Source of the DNA: Branchiostoma floridae
Taxonomy: Eukaryota > Chordata > Leptocardii > Amphioxiformes > Branchiostomatidae
DNA length: 64,000 nt
Reading direction: 5' to 3'
Assembly (NCBI RefSeq): GCF_000003815.2
Contig: NC_049986.1
Coordinates: 14,130,112 to 14,194,111, forward strand
The position numbers and the translations under genes are program-made. This document shows positions 12,945-26,231 of this stretch, in pieces. The notes under the pieces were generated by a model. That model was given only the letters and a program-made list of their open reading frames with translations, searched no databases and was not told the DNA's origin. Each line of letters begins with the position of its first letter. Positions within the stretch are counted from its first letter, which is position 1.

Positions 12945-14369
12945 ATTACAACGCGGATACTCCCCGTAGTAGTTAGATTCAAAATGTAATTCGAAAACAG
13001 AATTTAGCGGGAACACAGATGACGTCATCCAACACAACCAGTTCATCGGTCTACAACAGTGACAGATTGGGGAACTCGTCCTACAAGTTTGTTTGTTTAT
13101 GTTGGATTGGAGGTTAAAGGTCATCAACATTATGTCCCCATGATGGGAGAATTAGTGGGCTACACACATGTAAACACTGTTGCACACGTATCTTACTATT
13201 GATTCTTTATCAAATGCAGATAGGTCGACGTTATAGAAGCCAGTGGTCATGAGTACTAGACATGTTGAGTGCACAACATTTTTCAACGTTCATGAATGCA
13301 CGAGGCATGGGACTTCTGCATGTCCTTTGAGTACACTTAAGGAAATCTTTGTGGTCATTCAGATTACAGTACTATTCCAGAAACGTTTGAGAAAGAACAA
13401 GTTCATTTCACCTTTACCTGTATCAGCACGCAGAAAAAAATAAAAATGTATTTTCATCACAGTATATATTAGGCTATAGATATTTGCGCTATGTGTTTTT
13501 TTTTTCGTTTTATTAACATTAAAATAAAGGGTATGGTAAGGTGGCAATTAATATTGTGGAGGAAGACGATCAAGATCAAAAAGCAATTTCTTAACTCTCG
13601 GTCGATTTATGGGCATAAGCGGGGCACTCGAGGTCAAAACTGGTAAACTCAGACGCCTTGCCCGCGGTAATGTATGGATTCAAAATGGCGAACCTAGATA
13701 CCTAATGCCACCCAACAACCTCGACATCGTACAATGCAGGACCAACTCATTGTGATTATCCTGCCAAGTGTTGGCGACCAAGAGACATTAACTGGGTCAC
13801 GTAGAAGAGGAACAAACAGTCAAACGTCACACAAAAGGTATTAAAGGGACAAGTACGTTTCGTTTTTGTTGTGACCTTCGAGTAGGTTGGTTGTATTTGT
13901 TATGGTGTTCAGTCACAGGTAGCTGTCCTGAATGCCACATACAAAAGCGTCTTTACCTTAAATACATAATCCAACCCTAGTCACTCAAACGTCTGAAGGT
14001 TCAAAACCCTCGGAACTCAAGTAACCCAAGTGACTCAAATGATCATATGAAGAAATACGTGTCCATGACCTCGTCTCTAATCTCCAAACAGGTATAAGGG
14101 TCCGGTTCACTCTCACGGTGGTTTGCATGTATTTTGCGGTACATCTTTCTAGTGATGACCTAGGGAGATAATGAAGTACATGTAGAAACTGGCGTACTGG
14201 ATTGGATAAAACACTGAGACTGAGCAGGAGCCTTACATCTGCTTGGAGATTTAGTCATCCTGTTAGCATAGGCTATTTGTGAATAAACCTTAAAACAATT
14301 ATGATATTTCTTTCATCATCTAGGTAACGTTAAATATATTTGTAGATGCGAAGACGTGCCAGACTCTCC
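12945..14369. other. Intergenic C to D, part of the 4.3 kb tandem unit
   Basis: Homologous to the B-C interval. It holds the common 3' flank (about 12955-13130), the third copy of the duplicated segment (about 13630-13840) and the inverted-repeat block (about 14070-14255). No coding exon is visible. Confidence 0.6.
13940..13947 (+). promoter_or_regulatory. Degenerate TATA position upstream of sialidase D
   Basis: This position aligns with the TATAAAAG of B and C but reads TACAAAAG. If the B and C sites are real TATA boxes, D has a weakened core promoter. Position and conservation are the only evidence. Confidence 0.3.
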
Positions 14370-17264
14370 ATGACTGATCAAAGCACTACAAGAACCATGC
14401 CCAGGGTGCTGAGGCTGCTAAGGAATGTTCTCCTGATCGCCGTTGTCTTCACGGCAGGCTGGATGGCCAACAGAACACTTACAAAATATGAGATGGTAAA
14501 CTTCACTGTAACTGTTATATGACTTAGCACTGTGCTATTATTATTCTAACTATCCATTGCTTCAGCTAGTGGAAACATGTATTGGACGAGAATATATCGA
14601 TCAATTATTTAATTCGATATCTATACTCAAATGAATATGTATGGTATATCGGTCACTTATACCAGATTATATATGGTACAGACCAAACAGATTGCGAAGT
14701 TCCTGTGTTTGACTACGTTAAAGTAACTGATAAGAAGCCATCTGTCATATATACGTGTTTAAGATAACAGGTGCAGTAGTGTACAGTTACTGTAGTGATC
14801 CAACTTACTTGTTTTTCAGGGCATTCGCCAGAACGCCTACTCTGCCGAAGTGTCTTTAGCACAAAGAAGTTTCTATTCATCACAAGTGAGCATACGCGTA
14901 ATTACCCTCTCCTTACAAGCATGTGTAATACTAGAACAGTTCCGACAGATGAACTCTAGAAATAAAACGATCAACTGTTAGCGCACTACCCTGATGATGT
15001 TGTGTTTTTCTGTACTTTGAGGATTGATTCTGAAATGGGAAATAATCCAACATGTTTAACTACAGGTACTACAGGCTGGTGTCTCTCTCAGTGTGGTACA
15101 TGATGTCGTACTGTGGACGAGAAGAACAGGAGAAATCCCAATATACCGGATTCCTGTTCTCACCTACACCCCAAGAGGACATCTTTTAGCTATAGTAGAA
15201 GGGAGAAAGGAAGCACCAAGAGACGCAAGTCCAAAAGTCTTTGCCGTGAAAAGATCAACGGATGAAGGTAACAAGCAAATACTGGCTTTAGTGTATATTG
15301 ACAATGATATTTGGTGGAGCTTTGATTCTTCATAAATGTACCAACTGAACGTACTGTCCCCTCTATATAAAATAAACAGGACTTCGCTTGTTATTCGATA
15401 CAAAGTTGTAGTATCCATCTAGCTTCTAAGCTCACATTACGCATACGACGGAAGCTACAAGCTTGCGGGTTCTCCACTACACTAGAACATTGCATTGTAT
15501 CTTTTGTGAAAAGGTGCAACCTGGTCCTCCTCTGAGCAGTGGATAGTGGACGACGGAAAGCCACCGAAAGATGTATGCTCCAACTTAGGAACTGTTTTGG
15601 TTGATGACACAAAAGCAATCATTTTCCTGATGTACGTATACTGTGGGTTTTGCCCTACGAGCTCACTGATGTTGATGAACAGTACGGATGACGGCATTAC
15701 GTGGGGCCGGCCGAGAAATATTACCAACATCGTAGGGACACATTTTGTAACACATCCAAGTCCGGGACACGGCATTCAGGTAAGGGGCGTTGCTATCGCA
15801 TCATACTTTGTCTTTGGGGTGAAAATGATTTTTAAAAAATGAATATGCTATCTTAAGTATGAAACCTTTCTTTTCAAAGAAAGGGAGAAATTAGTGAAAG
15901 TGCTGCATTTATTTTCAGAAAAAACACGCCCCAGCCAAAGGAAGGCTAATTGTGTGCGGGCACGGTTTCCAAGACGGCCTGGGGCTGGTGCTGCTGCTGA
16001 GTGATGACCACGGTGTGACGTGGAGACATGGGGCCTTCGTGCCGAGTGTACCGTACCAAAATAACACAGACGGAGACTTTAATCCGGATGAATGCCAGGT
16101 AAGTCGAGAAAACGTTACATATTTAAAGCAATACACGTACATGTACATATTAACCTATGACAACCAAACGGTATTTAGTCAATCAAAAAGTATACACGTG
16201 TAACTGCAATATTTCAGATTCAGATACCTTCTTAGTGCACGTAGGTATAGATGTAAATGATTTCTTGCACATTTCTGTTTTTAGCTGGTGGAACTACCAG
16301 ATGGAAGCTTGTATCTAGTTGTGCGGAATCAGCATCAGTACAAGTACCACTGCAAGATGACTATGCGGAGCTTCGATGGAGGAGAAACGCTGCCACGGAG
16401 GTACATGTTCCTGGACAGGTCGCTCGTGGAGCCAAAGATCACGTCTGGATTGTGGTACCACAACGGAACCATGTTCTACTCTGGGCCGAAGAGTGAAACA
16501 GAACGTGGGTATTGTCACTGTCGATATACAAACCGCTTCTGACTAAAGGCAACAGTTATCTTACTTTACTCACCACCACTTACAATCAACCAGTATTACG
16601 TGCATCAGGCAGGGAGTCAAAAAGGGAGATTACACTCCATTATCTCAACTTTTATTCATGAAATAACTCATACTAATGTCTAGTGCGGTATGGCGACATC
16701 ACTCAATTAAAGCTTTTTATTAGTGCAAGGGTGGAAAGTTTAGTGAGTGAGCTCTTGTAAAGAGTGTACTATGGTGCTACGTTCCCGAAAGCTGGTCAAG
16801 TTATAGTCACCTAGAGGCCTGGCTTTATCTCACAAGGCTGTCACTTTTCTTTGAATGTATTAACATCAGGTAGTATTGCTAGACTTGTGACATAAGGTCC
16901 AGCTTTCTTATCCAACATTTCTATCCACCGATAGAGAAGCATCAATGGAAGTGCCAATTACAATTATGTACATAGTTTGTCATGGTCATGAGGTTATAAG
17001 TGCTGATTGATCTAAGTTTTTTCCACATTTTTTTGTGCCACAGGTAAGAGATTGCACATCAGATGGAGTCACGACTATGGCCATACGTGGACCTCAGGGA
17101 CAGAGATATGGGGAGACTTGGCAGGATACTCCACACTCACGATGCTTCCGCACGACAGAAATCACCTCTACATACTGTATGAAAGAGGAATAAGAAAGTA
17201 CTTTGATGAAGTCGCGTTTACAAAAATCAAACTATCCATGGAGAGTGGTCGTAATGCCTTATGA
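14370..17264 (+). CDS. Sialidase D: NEU1-like exo-alpha-sialidase, type II membrane form
   Basis: Seven exons: 14370-14495, 14820-14885, 15075-15267, 15514-15779, 15919-16098, 16285-16504, 17044-17264; 1272 nt, 423 aa. Start MTDQSTTRT, then a hydrophobic signal anchor (about residues 15-32) and the 22-residue stalk exon. The catalytic domain has YRIPVLTYTP, VEGRKEAPRD, Asp box 1 split by intron 3, [47 protein letters not shown] and LYILYERG. Exon 6 opens with Leu where the other anchored copies have Pro. Third copy of the B-C-D array, about 4.27 kb after C start to start. Intron 6 carries one of two copies of a 130 bp repeat also found in gene E. Confidence 0.9.
16541..16672. repeat. 130 bp interspersed repeat, copy 1
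   Basis: Begins CTGACTAAAGGCAACAG and ends near TTCATGAAATAACT. A close copy lies at about 18876-19003 in the same orientation. One copy is in intron 6 of D and the other in intron 1 of E. The origin is not identified. Confidence 0.7.
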
Positions 17265-18703
17265 AATAAGACACGGATATTCCCCGCAGTAGGTAGATTC
17301 AAAATGGACCTCGAAAACAGAATAAAGCGGGATAACAATGGTGCCCTCCAACACAAACAGTTCATTGGACTAAAACAGTGACAGGAACTCGTCCTACCAG
17401 TTTGTCAGAGCACGTTAGGTTGGGGGTAAAGGGTCATCAGAGCCACATCTCCATGATTGGAGAATAGTGGGCTATACACATGTATAAACACTGTCAAACA
17501 TATAAAGCACGGATTTTTCATCAAATATAGATACGTCGACGTTATAGAGGATAGTGGTACATGAGTGCTAGATATGTTGAATGCACAACTATTTTGCAAC
17601 GTTCAGGATACATGAGGCATAAATGTCCTTGAAGTTCAGAGGAAATCTTACTTGTGGTCATTCTCATTACGGTGCTTTTCCAAAAGCATTTCAGAAGTTT
17701 GCACCCAAGACAAATGGAGGTTAAATGCCACTCAGTATTGTTTTCGCTTTTATGACAAGATAGCAGGTCGAGATCCAAAGAGTAACAGTACGTGTCCTAA
17801 CAAGAAAGACCAGTTGTAGGCACCAGTTGGCTTTGTGTGTGACGATGTGTCTTCTCAAAATGGCGAGCTAATATATGTAACATAGTAACTCGCACCTTGG
17901 AGGATTTACTAGTAATTGAGATGATTTTATTTAGCTCTGTTCGAAGAGGCAGAGCGAGACGGCGGAACGTGATACCGAAGGTAGGGCAACTAAAATGTTT
18001 CGGAATCGTCCCATGTGTGTACATTACTTGATTTGATTAACTATGCAGTATCAAGCATATCAGAATTCTGAAGCCCTGGTTTTGGGATAAGATATCATAA
18101 CAAGAGATAATTATGCGTAGCCCATAACCTTAACGTATAGCTGCGAGCGAGTAAAAGACTGAGGCTGTATAGTCAGAACGTCGAGTTTTGTATCTACATG
18201 TACATGACATAAGAGAACCGTTTGAATTACTGTTATATTGACTGACTGGCTGCTAGCAGCTTAAAGATCGTTTAAAAGGTGTATGACGTACGTATACTAT
18301 ATACAATTTATGCATTCCTTTCATTTGGAAGCATGGACTCCTGAAAAAATTGAATATCATTGTCTGTACAATTGGATATATCATTGTCACCGTTGCCGGT
18401 CCCTAATCACGCCATTTAGCTGGCGGCACATTGTATTTTGTTTGGTACTGCCCAGACGTAATGTTGTGTAATCATCTATTATAATTTTCCCGAGCAGCCT
18501 TCGTAACCTCTGCTTCGGCTATTGGGTTAGTTAGTTCTCACTCTTACTGAGGACTAATGACGTGATATATTGGAGAATGGACGTGTCCCTGACATTGTTT
18601 CGAGAAAAAAAGGGTACCACTGTAAGGGATTATAAGGACGTCTTCCGAAAGTGACTATATTTCTTTCATCACACAGGAAAATACATAAGAGAAATATTTC
18701 TTC
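17265..18703. other. Intergenic D to E
   Basis: The first 170 bases match the 3' flank of B and C. The remainder does not carry the duplicated segment seen upstream of B, C and D, so the tandem unit ends here. No coding exon is recognisable. A TCATCACACAG splice-acceptor-like site precedes the first coding exon of E, as in B to D. Confidence 0.5.
17321..17326 (+). terminator. Candidate poly(A) signal of sialidase D
   Basis: AATAAA 57 bases after the stop codon. The homologous position after B and C reads AATTT(G/A), so this signal is specific to D. Confidence 0.35.
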
Positions 18704-21700
18704 ATGGCTGACCTCTTCAAAACACGAGTCATGGCTGGGAAGTTTAGGTTGCTGATTCTTCTTACACTGTTCATCATTGTCATCCTGGCGCGGTGGATAG
18801 GAAACAAAGCATTCACTAAACATGAAATGGTAAATTTTACACAGTATCATTCAGTGGATAGTCCTATTCTTTCTGACTAAGGGCAACAGTTATCTTACTT
18901 TGCTCACCATCACTTACAATCAATTTGTATTACATGCATCAGGCAGGGAATCAAAAGGGGGATTGCACTCCATTATCTCAACTTTTATTCATGAAATAAC
19001 TTAAGTAATCACATATTAATGACAGAATGTTGTATATCTACTGATGAGAGAAAAAAAATCATCCGAATACTTGTCCTTCAACATAGATGGACAATGAAAA
19101 AAACTTGAACATGCATTTGCTGGAACGTGGAGACGAGTGGTAATGCTGCCAACGATTAACTGACAATTATTCAACTGAATATTTCCACAGCGTTATGACC
19201 CTGTCACAGTGATGACAAATGAGAACCCATCAAGTCGTTCTTTCTTCGAGAACGTTAAGTCAGTGGTTAGCCCTGTCGTCCAGACACGCCCAGTCGTGAG
19301 CTCCTTGGCCTGGCAGGCCATGTCAGTCGATAGGCCCGGTGGTGTCTCTCTGAATCAGACACAGGACGTTGTGCTGTGGAGGAGCATAAGGAAAGGAGAA
19401 ATCCCAATATACCGGGTTCCCGTTTTCACCTACACTCCCAAAGGGAATCTCGTAGCCATAGCAGAAGGGAGACGAATATCATCAAAAGACTTTAATCCAA
19501 AGATCTTTGAAGTGAGAAGATCAACAGATGAAGGTAATCCGAGGTGTACGCTTATATCTTGATTTGGTGTCAGTATTTCGTGATAACTATGTTTTCTTCT
19601 CAAGATGGTAGGGCCAATAATTAGCTTCGCCAAGAAGCTTATGTTTTTGCCGACTTGGGCCTGTATGTAGGTCAACAGGATATAACTCGAGAAATTGTGG
19701 ATGGAACTTTTTTATTTTTTGCAGGTGTGTAGCGGTTGTTTAAAGGCATGCCTAGTTCGAAAATGGGTTACCTGGCGTTTTCCTATGGTACATTAGCGAG
19801 CTTGGTATTTTTTTTGGTGTTTTTTCGGGAGGCATAAGTCAAAATGTAGCTGGGCGATTTCCACGATATTTGGCAGGTCTGTAGCGGCTGTGGAAAGGAT
19901 TGCCATGTGCGAGAATGGTTTAGCTACCTTTTACCTATGGTGCTGTAGCTGGCTTTGTATGTAAGTGCGTTTGTCTGTAAGCAAGATAAGATCTCTAAGC
20001 GAGATGTTCTTGATGGATGTTAATGATATTTGGTTGATAGGTAGGGGACACAGAAAGGAAGGTCAAGTTCGATAATGGGCCTCCTGGCAAATTGTTTTGG
20101 TTCTGCAAGTGAGCATCAAAGTTTGCGCCTAAATTTTCCAGAAGTGCCAGGTTCGTGATTTTTTACTGGTGGATAGCTGTTGGTACTAGGAGTCAATGGT
20201 CTAATTTTGGGCCCCCTAGCAGCTTGTTTGGAATTGCAGTGGGTGTTATATTTCGTAACTTTTTAGATGGATAACTCCTGAGGGGATTGATGGATATTTT
20301 TTGTTTTTGGTAGGTAGGTACTTTGGATGATTATCAACATAATGAGATGCAAATTATATAAATCACTCTGTATTTGATATAATTACTTAGGGAAACTTCT
20401 ATAACGGTTGAAAAATACTTGTGACGGAGTCACCTGAAAGGACTTGAATCGACCCATAGATGTCTAAAAATAGAGAATAAGTAGGTCAAAGGAGCCAGTG
20501 GAAGCAGGGGCTCCCTGATAAACAGACGTTGTCTTGGAAGCATGAAATTCTGATTGACAAGGGATGTTACTAGGTCATCCGTGTACTATTCCGCCAGGAT
20601 GGAGTCTGGTAGAGACTACTGGCTGAAAAATGCCTATAAATGGTCATGGTTCATGTTAGCAAAATACAAAGCCTGACCGTGTCCAACACGTATCTATAAA
20701 ATTAAGCAATTAAATAGCTTGCTGAATTGATGTCAATACGACGGCACACAGCAAAGGATTCATAGCAGTTGAAATATAACATATCTATATACAAGTGTTG
20801 CTTATATCTATATACAGATCAACAATAAAAGCAACACTATATCATGGGAACGGTAAAAATGTAGTAGAGGGAACTTGACGAATATCACTTGATATAAAGA
20901 TGTAGAGCTAATATCTACGAGACACTTCAGGTGTATTTTCTTATGATGGACTGCAAGGAAACTTGGTGTTCCATGTGCCAGTAACACTACATGGGTCTAA
21001 ACAAACGAATAAGTACTATGTAAAGTCAGTAATATAACATAATTGAACAATGACGGCTTGTAACACATAGTACTTACATCTGTGAACTAGGTTAAAACAA
21101 CAAGTGACCAAGTGCTGGGACAAGACAAACCCAACATGTTGAAGAACAGCACTTAGGTCAAAAGGGTCACCGTCAATTATCCACGCATTCCTCAACTCTT
21201 AACAGAGATGTCATGTTGTAAGGGAAAGGTCGGCTAGAAAGAACTGACATCATTGCGAGAAATACAAATCGCCAAAGGTGACAGGCGGCTGTCATCGGAC
21301 AGTCGCAGAAATCATAACCTTGGACTCTGTAAAATACCTCTGACTTAACTCGCGACTGCAAAACTTTACTTTCTATTTTCATGAGATTGAAACAAACGTT
21401 CACCAAGGCGGGGGTCGTAGCAATCCTTACATATGGCCCTTAGATGACCCTTGGTGAGTTAAAAAGTTCCGTAAATTGGAAGGAACAACTGTTACAGTGG
21501 CCGGGGTTTGGTGAGTGACGAATGCAATTATCGGTGTGACTTCCTGTGGTTTCCAGGTTTCCAAGACCTACCCACATACCAAATATCACTTCAATCCATT
21601 CAGCCGGTCTTCAATTTGCTGGTTTCTACATACATACATACATATATACATACATACATACATACAAACGCTACCCAAAACATAACCAGCTCTCCGAAAG

Positions 21701-23899
21701 TAATTATGACAACACAAAATAGAACAGTAACCTCATACCTGTACAAATTGTTCTGATTATGCAAAGACATTCATTCACATCGCCAAAACATTTGCTGCAT
21801 TATGTACACCGACAGAATAGACTAATCTACTCACAATGTTCATAATCCAACCAACCACTACATGATGTGACTAGATAACATATGGACTTATACACATTAA
21901 TCATTCAAAAAGAACTATCTGCCATAGAAATTGTTTATTTGGCGAAGATATGTGTTCGAGGAACTCTAGTTCGTTTTAATCTTAGTTCACATCTACTAGC
22001 GACACGTCGAGTTCCTAGGTTATCCAATGCTCCTCATGAAGGGACGTCACATCGTATGATAGATGTTTCCTTACTATCAATATGTTTCCTTTAAAGGTGA
22101 AACATGGTCATACCCACAGCGGATAGTGGACGACGGAAAGTCACCTATCAAGAGAAGCTCCTACATAGGAACTATTTTCGTTGACGACACAACAGCAACC
22201 ATCTTCCTGATGTACGTGTTTTGTGAGTTCTGCCCTACGAGATCACTGATGCTGATGAACAGTACGGATGACGGCATCACGTGGGGCCGGCCGAGAAATA
22301 TTACCGACCAAGTAGGGAAGGAGTACGCTACACATCCAAGCCCAGGAAACGGCATTCAAGTAAGAAATATCCATTTTCATAATATGCTGCTTCATTTTCA
22401 TAGGAAACTATCTTTGTGTAGTCTATTGTCGTGATTTCAAAAGTGTTATCACCTGTTTCTGTAAATATAGGAGGACAAATGTTATACTAACCATGTACGT
22501 ATTTTCGAAACTAGAGTTAAGCCCCTACTCTCCTCTTCTTCTTAGAAAAAGCAGGAGCCAGCAAAGGGGCGATTGGTTGTGTGCGGGCATGGTTTCTACA
22601 ATGGGAAAGGCTTGGTGCTACTGCTCAGTGATGACCATGGCGTGACGTGGAGACGAGGAGCCTTTGTACGGAGTCAGCCATTCAAAATGCGCTTGAAAAA
22701 AGGAGCCTTTGATCCCGATGAATGTCAGGTGAGGCAACAGAAGAAGAATTTAAAAAACTACCAGTGTCACAGCATGGCGGATATTCCATAAATCCGCACC
22801 ACCGCAATACAGAATATAGGAAATGGGAAGTGTACGAGCCATGCTTGGCGAATGGCGATTATAACATGACTATGTTTTGCCTCATTGCATCGCCCTTGTG
22901 TTCTTCGACCAATGTTGTCACAATGTAATAATGGCGATAACACAAATGAGCTATTTCGATAGTTTCAAATGGCCACAAATTCCACAATATTCACAAAAAT
23001 TGTAGGTGCATCATCGTCGCGTTTTACCGTTATGTTGGTCTCTTCCACACAGCCGGTAGAGTTGCCCGATGGCTCCATATATATTGTCGTAAGGAATGAA
23101 AAGACGTACAAGAAGTACCACTGCAAGATGATCATGCGGAGCTTCGATGGGGGAGAAACGCTGCCACAAAATTACACGTACTTGGACCAGGCACTCATCG
23201 AACCGAGAATCACATCGGGGCTGTGGTACCATGATGAAACCATGTTCTACTCAGGGCCAAAACATGACACAAATCGTGGGTACAAAACATTGTTCTGAAA
23301 TCAAAGCACTTAAGCTAACAATAGTGTAAACTATAAATGTGATAAGCAACTTTCAGCAATGGCACAATACAATGTATCTGCCACCAAACTACAGTAGGAG
23401 AAGCTATGCTTCGGGCCATGGAAAAGTTCTTTGTGTCTTTTAATAGCCATGATTTTCTGTAAGTTGAACCTACGTTCGACTCTTCTCCTCAGTCCTTTGC
23501 TAGAGATTGGTGGCACATCTGTAGCCACAAAATCCTGACGTCACCAATGCCTGTTTCCAAAATCATTTCCAGTTGCTTGAGTAACTGTTTCTGTGTGTAT
23601 CGTATTACCTGGATGTCTAACCTTCATCGATGTCACCAATAACCCTTTATCCAACAGTTTACCATATTTGACATTCCGTAGGTCGGAATTTATACATCAG
23701 ATGGAGTTACGACCACGGGAAGACGTGGACCTCCGAGAAACGGATTTGGGAGGAGCCGGCATCATACTCCACACTCATGATGCTCCCGCACGACAAACGC
23801 CATCTCTACATACTGTATGAAAGAGGCCATAAAACCGAAATTGATGAAATCGCGCTTACCAAACTGAAAATATCATCCGAGAACGATCGTAATGAATAG
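18704..23899 (+). CDS. Sialidase E: NEU1-like, type II membrane form with long fused stalk exon
   Basis: Six exons: 18704-18829, 19191-19533, 22097-22359, 22546-22728, 23053-23275, 23682-23899; 1356 nt, 451 aa, the longest member. Exon 1 (MADLFKTRV...) gives a signal anchor. The separate stalk exon is missing: 343-nt exon 2 carries a long Ser/Val-rich stalk and runs straight into VVLWRS, YRVPVFTYTP and AEGRRISSKD. Later motifs are [47 protein letters not shown] and LYILYERG. The last exon lacks a long ATG-started frame but is fully open to TAG. Exon 6 has one extra codon after the RN motif. Intron 3 is 2.6 kb and filled with repeats. The start spacing from D is again about 4.3 kb, so E is probably an older copy from the same duplication series. 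Confidence 0.88.
18876..19003. repeat. 130 bp interspersed repeat, copy 2
   Basis: Second copy of the repeat at 16541, with the shared segments GCAACAGTTATCTTACTTT and CTCCATTATCTCAAC. It lies in intron 1 of E. Confidence 0.7.
19680..20340. repeat. Diverged tandem repeat in intron 3 of E
   Basis: About four to five imperfect units of roughly 130-170 bp, each with a core like AGTTCGATAATGGGCC followed by a (C/T)CT(A/G)GC-type motif. The reverse complement of the same core (GGCCCATTATCGAACTTGAC) occurs at about 25140-25170, so this is an interspersed family present in both orientations. Confidence 0.6.
21626..21666. repeat. (CATA)n microsatellite
   Basis: Nearly perfect CATA repeats, interrupted once by ATAT, in intron 3 of E. 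Confidence 0.9.
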
Positions 23900-24005
23900 A
23901 AAAGTTCGTATGAAATGTGTCACTGGAACAATCTTACCAAGGCAGATAGTTCTTTAAGTCTTCCTCATTTAAGAACTAGAGTTCCACGAACACATACCTT
24001 TGCCA

Positions 24006-24011
24006 AATAAA
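24006..24011 (+). terminator. Candidate poly(A) signal of sialidase E
   Basis: AATAAA 107 bases after the stop codon of E. Confidence 0.35.
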
Positions 24012-24059
24012 CCAGGTTTGTTATGCAGAATGATGTCTGTAGACAAATGCGTTACTCAT

Positions 24060-25320
24060 TTCATTTTCTTTATAATTATATGCTTGGAGTTGGTTTATAA
24101 AATTTTGGCATTGATTATGCAAATTAGATCCCAAGTTACAATCAATTGATATCAAATTGTAGCAAGCATTACTTAAGCTATTAGCATACCAAAAATCATG
24201 ATGATCCTTTGATCCATTCTTGACTTATTCTCTTTCAAAGTCTTTAAATACACCTCTTACTCTCTTCCCTCTTTCTCAGTTACATATGTGACAACTTTCA
24301 TTGATGAAAGTACTATAATGGATTACAGTGGATTTATGAACATTTCCTAATCAATTATGCAAATTAGCTGTTAATTTGCATAATAAGTATCACATTATAT
24401 AAGTCTTCACTTAGGCTATCTACATGCCAAAAATCATGACGATCCGTCAACACGTTCATATTTTCTCATTAATTATGCAAATGAGATCATCATTTGCATG
24501 GTAAATATGTATTGACATTTCTCTCTTTCTCAGCTACATATGTGACAAGTTTTAAAGTCCTATCATGGAATGTAGTGAATTTATAAATATCCTCATTAAT
24601 TATGTAAATTAGCTGTTGATTAGCATAATTGGTATCTCATTATGTAGGTCTTCACTTACGCTACCTACATACCAAAAAGCATGATGATCCGCCAAAATGT
24701 TCATATTTTCTCATTAATTATGCAAATGAGGCCATCATTTGCATAATTGATATCTATCAACATTTCTCTCATTCCCAGCTACATATGTGACAAGTTTGAA
24801 AGTCCTATCATGGAATGCAGTGGTTTTATAAATTTTCCTAATTAATTATGCAAATTAGCTGTTGATTTGCATAATTAGTATACAATTATGTAAGTCATCA
24901 CTCATTCTATGTACATACCAAAAATCATGACGATTCGTCAACACGTTGTAGAGTTATTCTCGTCCAAAGTTTGAAAGGAAACCGGCGCCTGCAGTTCCAA
25001 AAAAGCTGCTAGGGGGCCCAAACTCCCAGCACTTACTCTCTGCCTCGAGGGCTATCTACCACTCGAAAATCATGATCACAGCATGTCCAGAACAGGAGAT
25101 ATCAAAAATTGAGGTTCTGCTGCAGTACCTTAGCAAGCCGCTAGGGGGCCCATTATCGAACTTGACCTTCGTTTTCCCGACCCCTACCCACCTACCAAAT
25201 ATAATCGGGATACATCAAAGGCTTCTCGAGTTATGCTGTTAACACACACACACACAGACACACACACAGACTCACAAGCCTAAAACATAACCTTAGCCAT
25301 TCTGGCAAAGGTAATAAAAA
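24060..25320. repeat. AT-rich tandem repeat with attached interspersed repeat
   Basis: Units of roughly 250 bp carry CTCATTAATTATGCAAATGAG, CATATGTGACAAG and CATACCAAAAATCATGA(T/C)GA; about three to four diverged copies are present. They run into a segment with GCTAGGGGGCCCA twice and a CACACACA/CAGACACA tail. The layout suggests one composite non-autonomous repeat that expanded internally. Confidence 0.6.
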
Positions 25321-26231
25321 TAATCAAATCTGTGCGCCCTGTCCCTGTCCCATATTTCAGCACAGGTCCTTGCTTGCAAGACTTTTCAACTTTCATACCA
25401 AGGAAAAGCAGAAATACTACTATTCAGCTGAAGGACGTGTCTTTCAGTCCAAATACATGATAATACATTTAATCATATAAACTTCAAGAATGCTCTTTCG
25501 GGTACTTCAATGGGTAACGGAGATTCTGCAATTTCAATAAATAAAGAGCCTCTTCAGGGTATCGAAATTAGTTCAGAATATTAGAGTTCCGCTGCAGTGC
25601 CATAGAAATTCGCTTGGATGCCCATAATTGATCACACTTGTTAGATCGACACCTCAAGAACCACATATAGAATATCATAACAATCCAGCACTGGCGTTGG
25701 TTATGACATCAAACCACAAATAAACTAAACCACAAACTTATCAATTTTTGTTATGGTTTAAAAAGCACAAAGTACCAAATGCCACCGCAAATATAAGCAT
25801 TTTGGAGAAGATAATAATGTACAGCGCAAAACATGGCAGACAGGCTGGGCTTGCTGGTTCGAAGCTTTGTTGCTCTTCAATGACATTACTGCAGGTCAGA
25901 TGTCAAAGGTCAATCACTTAAACCCGTCAGACAAGTTTCACCATTGTTTGTAAATGGTACGCTGTTGGTGCACGGCGGTAATCAAGGACGTTACATGGTT
26001 ACAATACATCAACGGTTGTTGCTTGTTATACCACGGGGGCTGTAATGTAATTATATAATCAGCATGCGGAGTCGTAAACTTTTCTACCTGCTTGTATAGA
26101 ATTTCATTCATTGATAAGATCTGGATAAGACAAAGTGGATCACTTACACTGCCGGCTCTGTAAGTACGAAGATAAAAGTAATATCCTGTATCATTTGATC
26201 AACTACTGGATGCCGCCGCCGATCCAGAGAC

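Larger units (their letters stand above)
23900..26231. other. Intergenic E to F, mostly repeats
   Basis: About 24060-24960 is an AT-rich tandem array with repeated ATTATGCAAAT(T/G)AG blocks. About 24960-25320 is the same interspersed family as 19680-20340 in inverse orientation, ending in a CA-rich stretch. No coding exon is seen. The promoter of F should lie near the right end. Confidence 0.6.
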
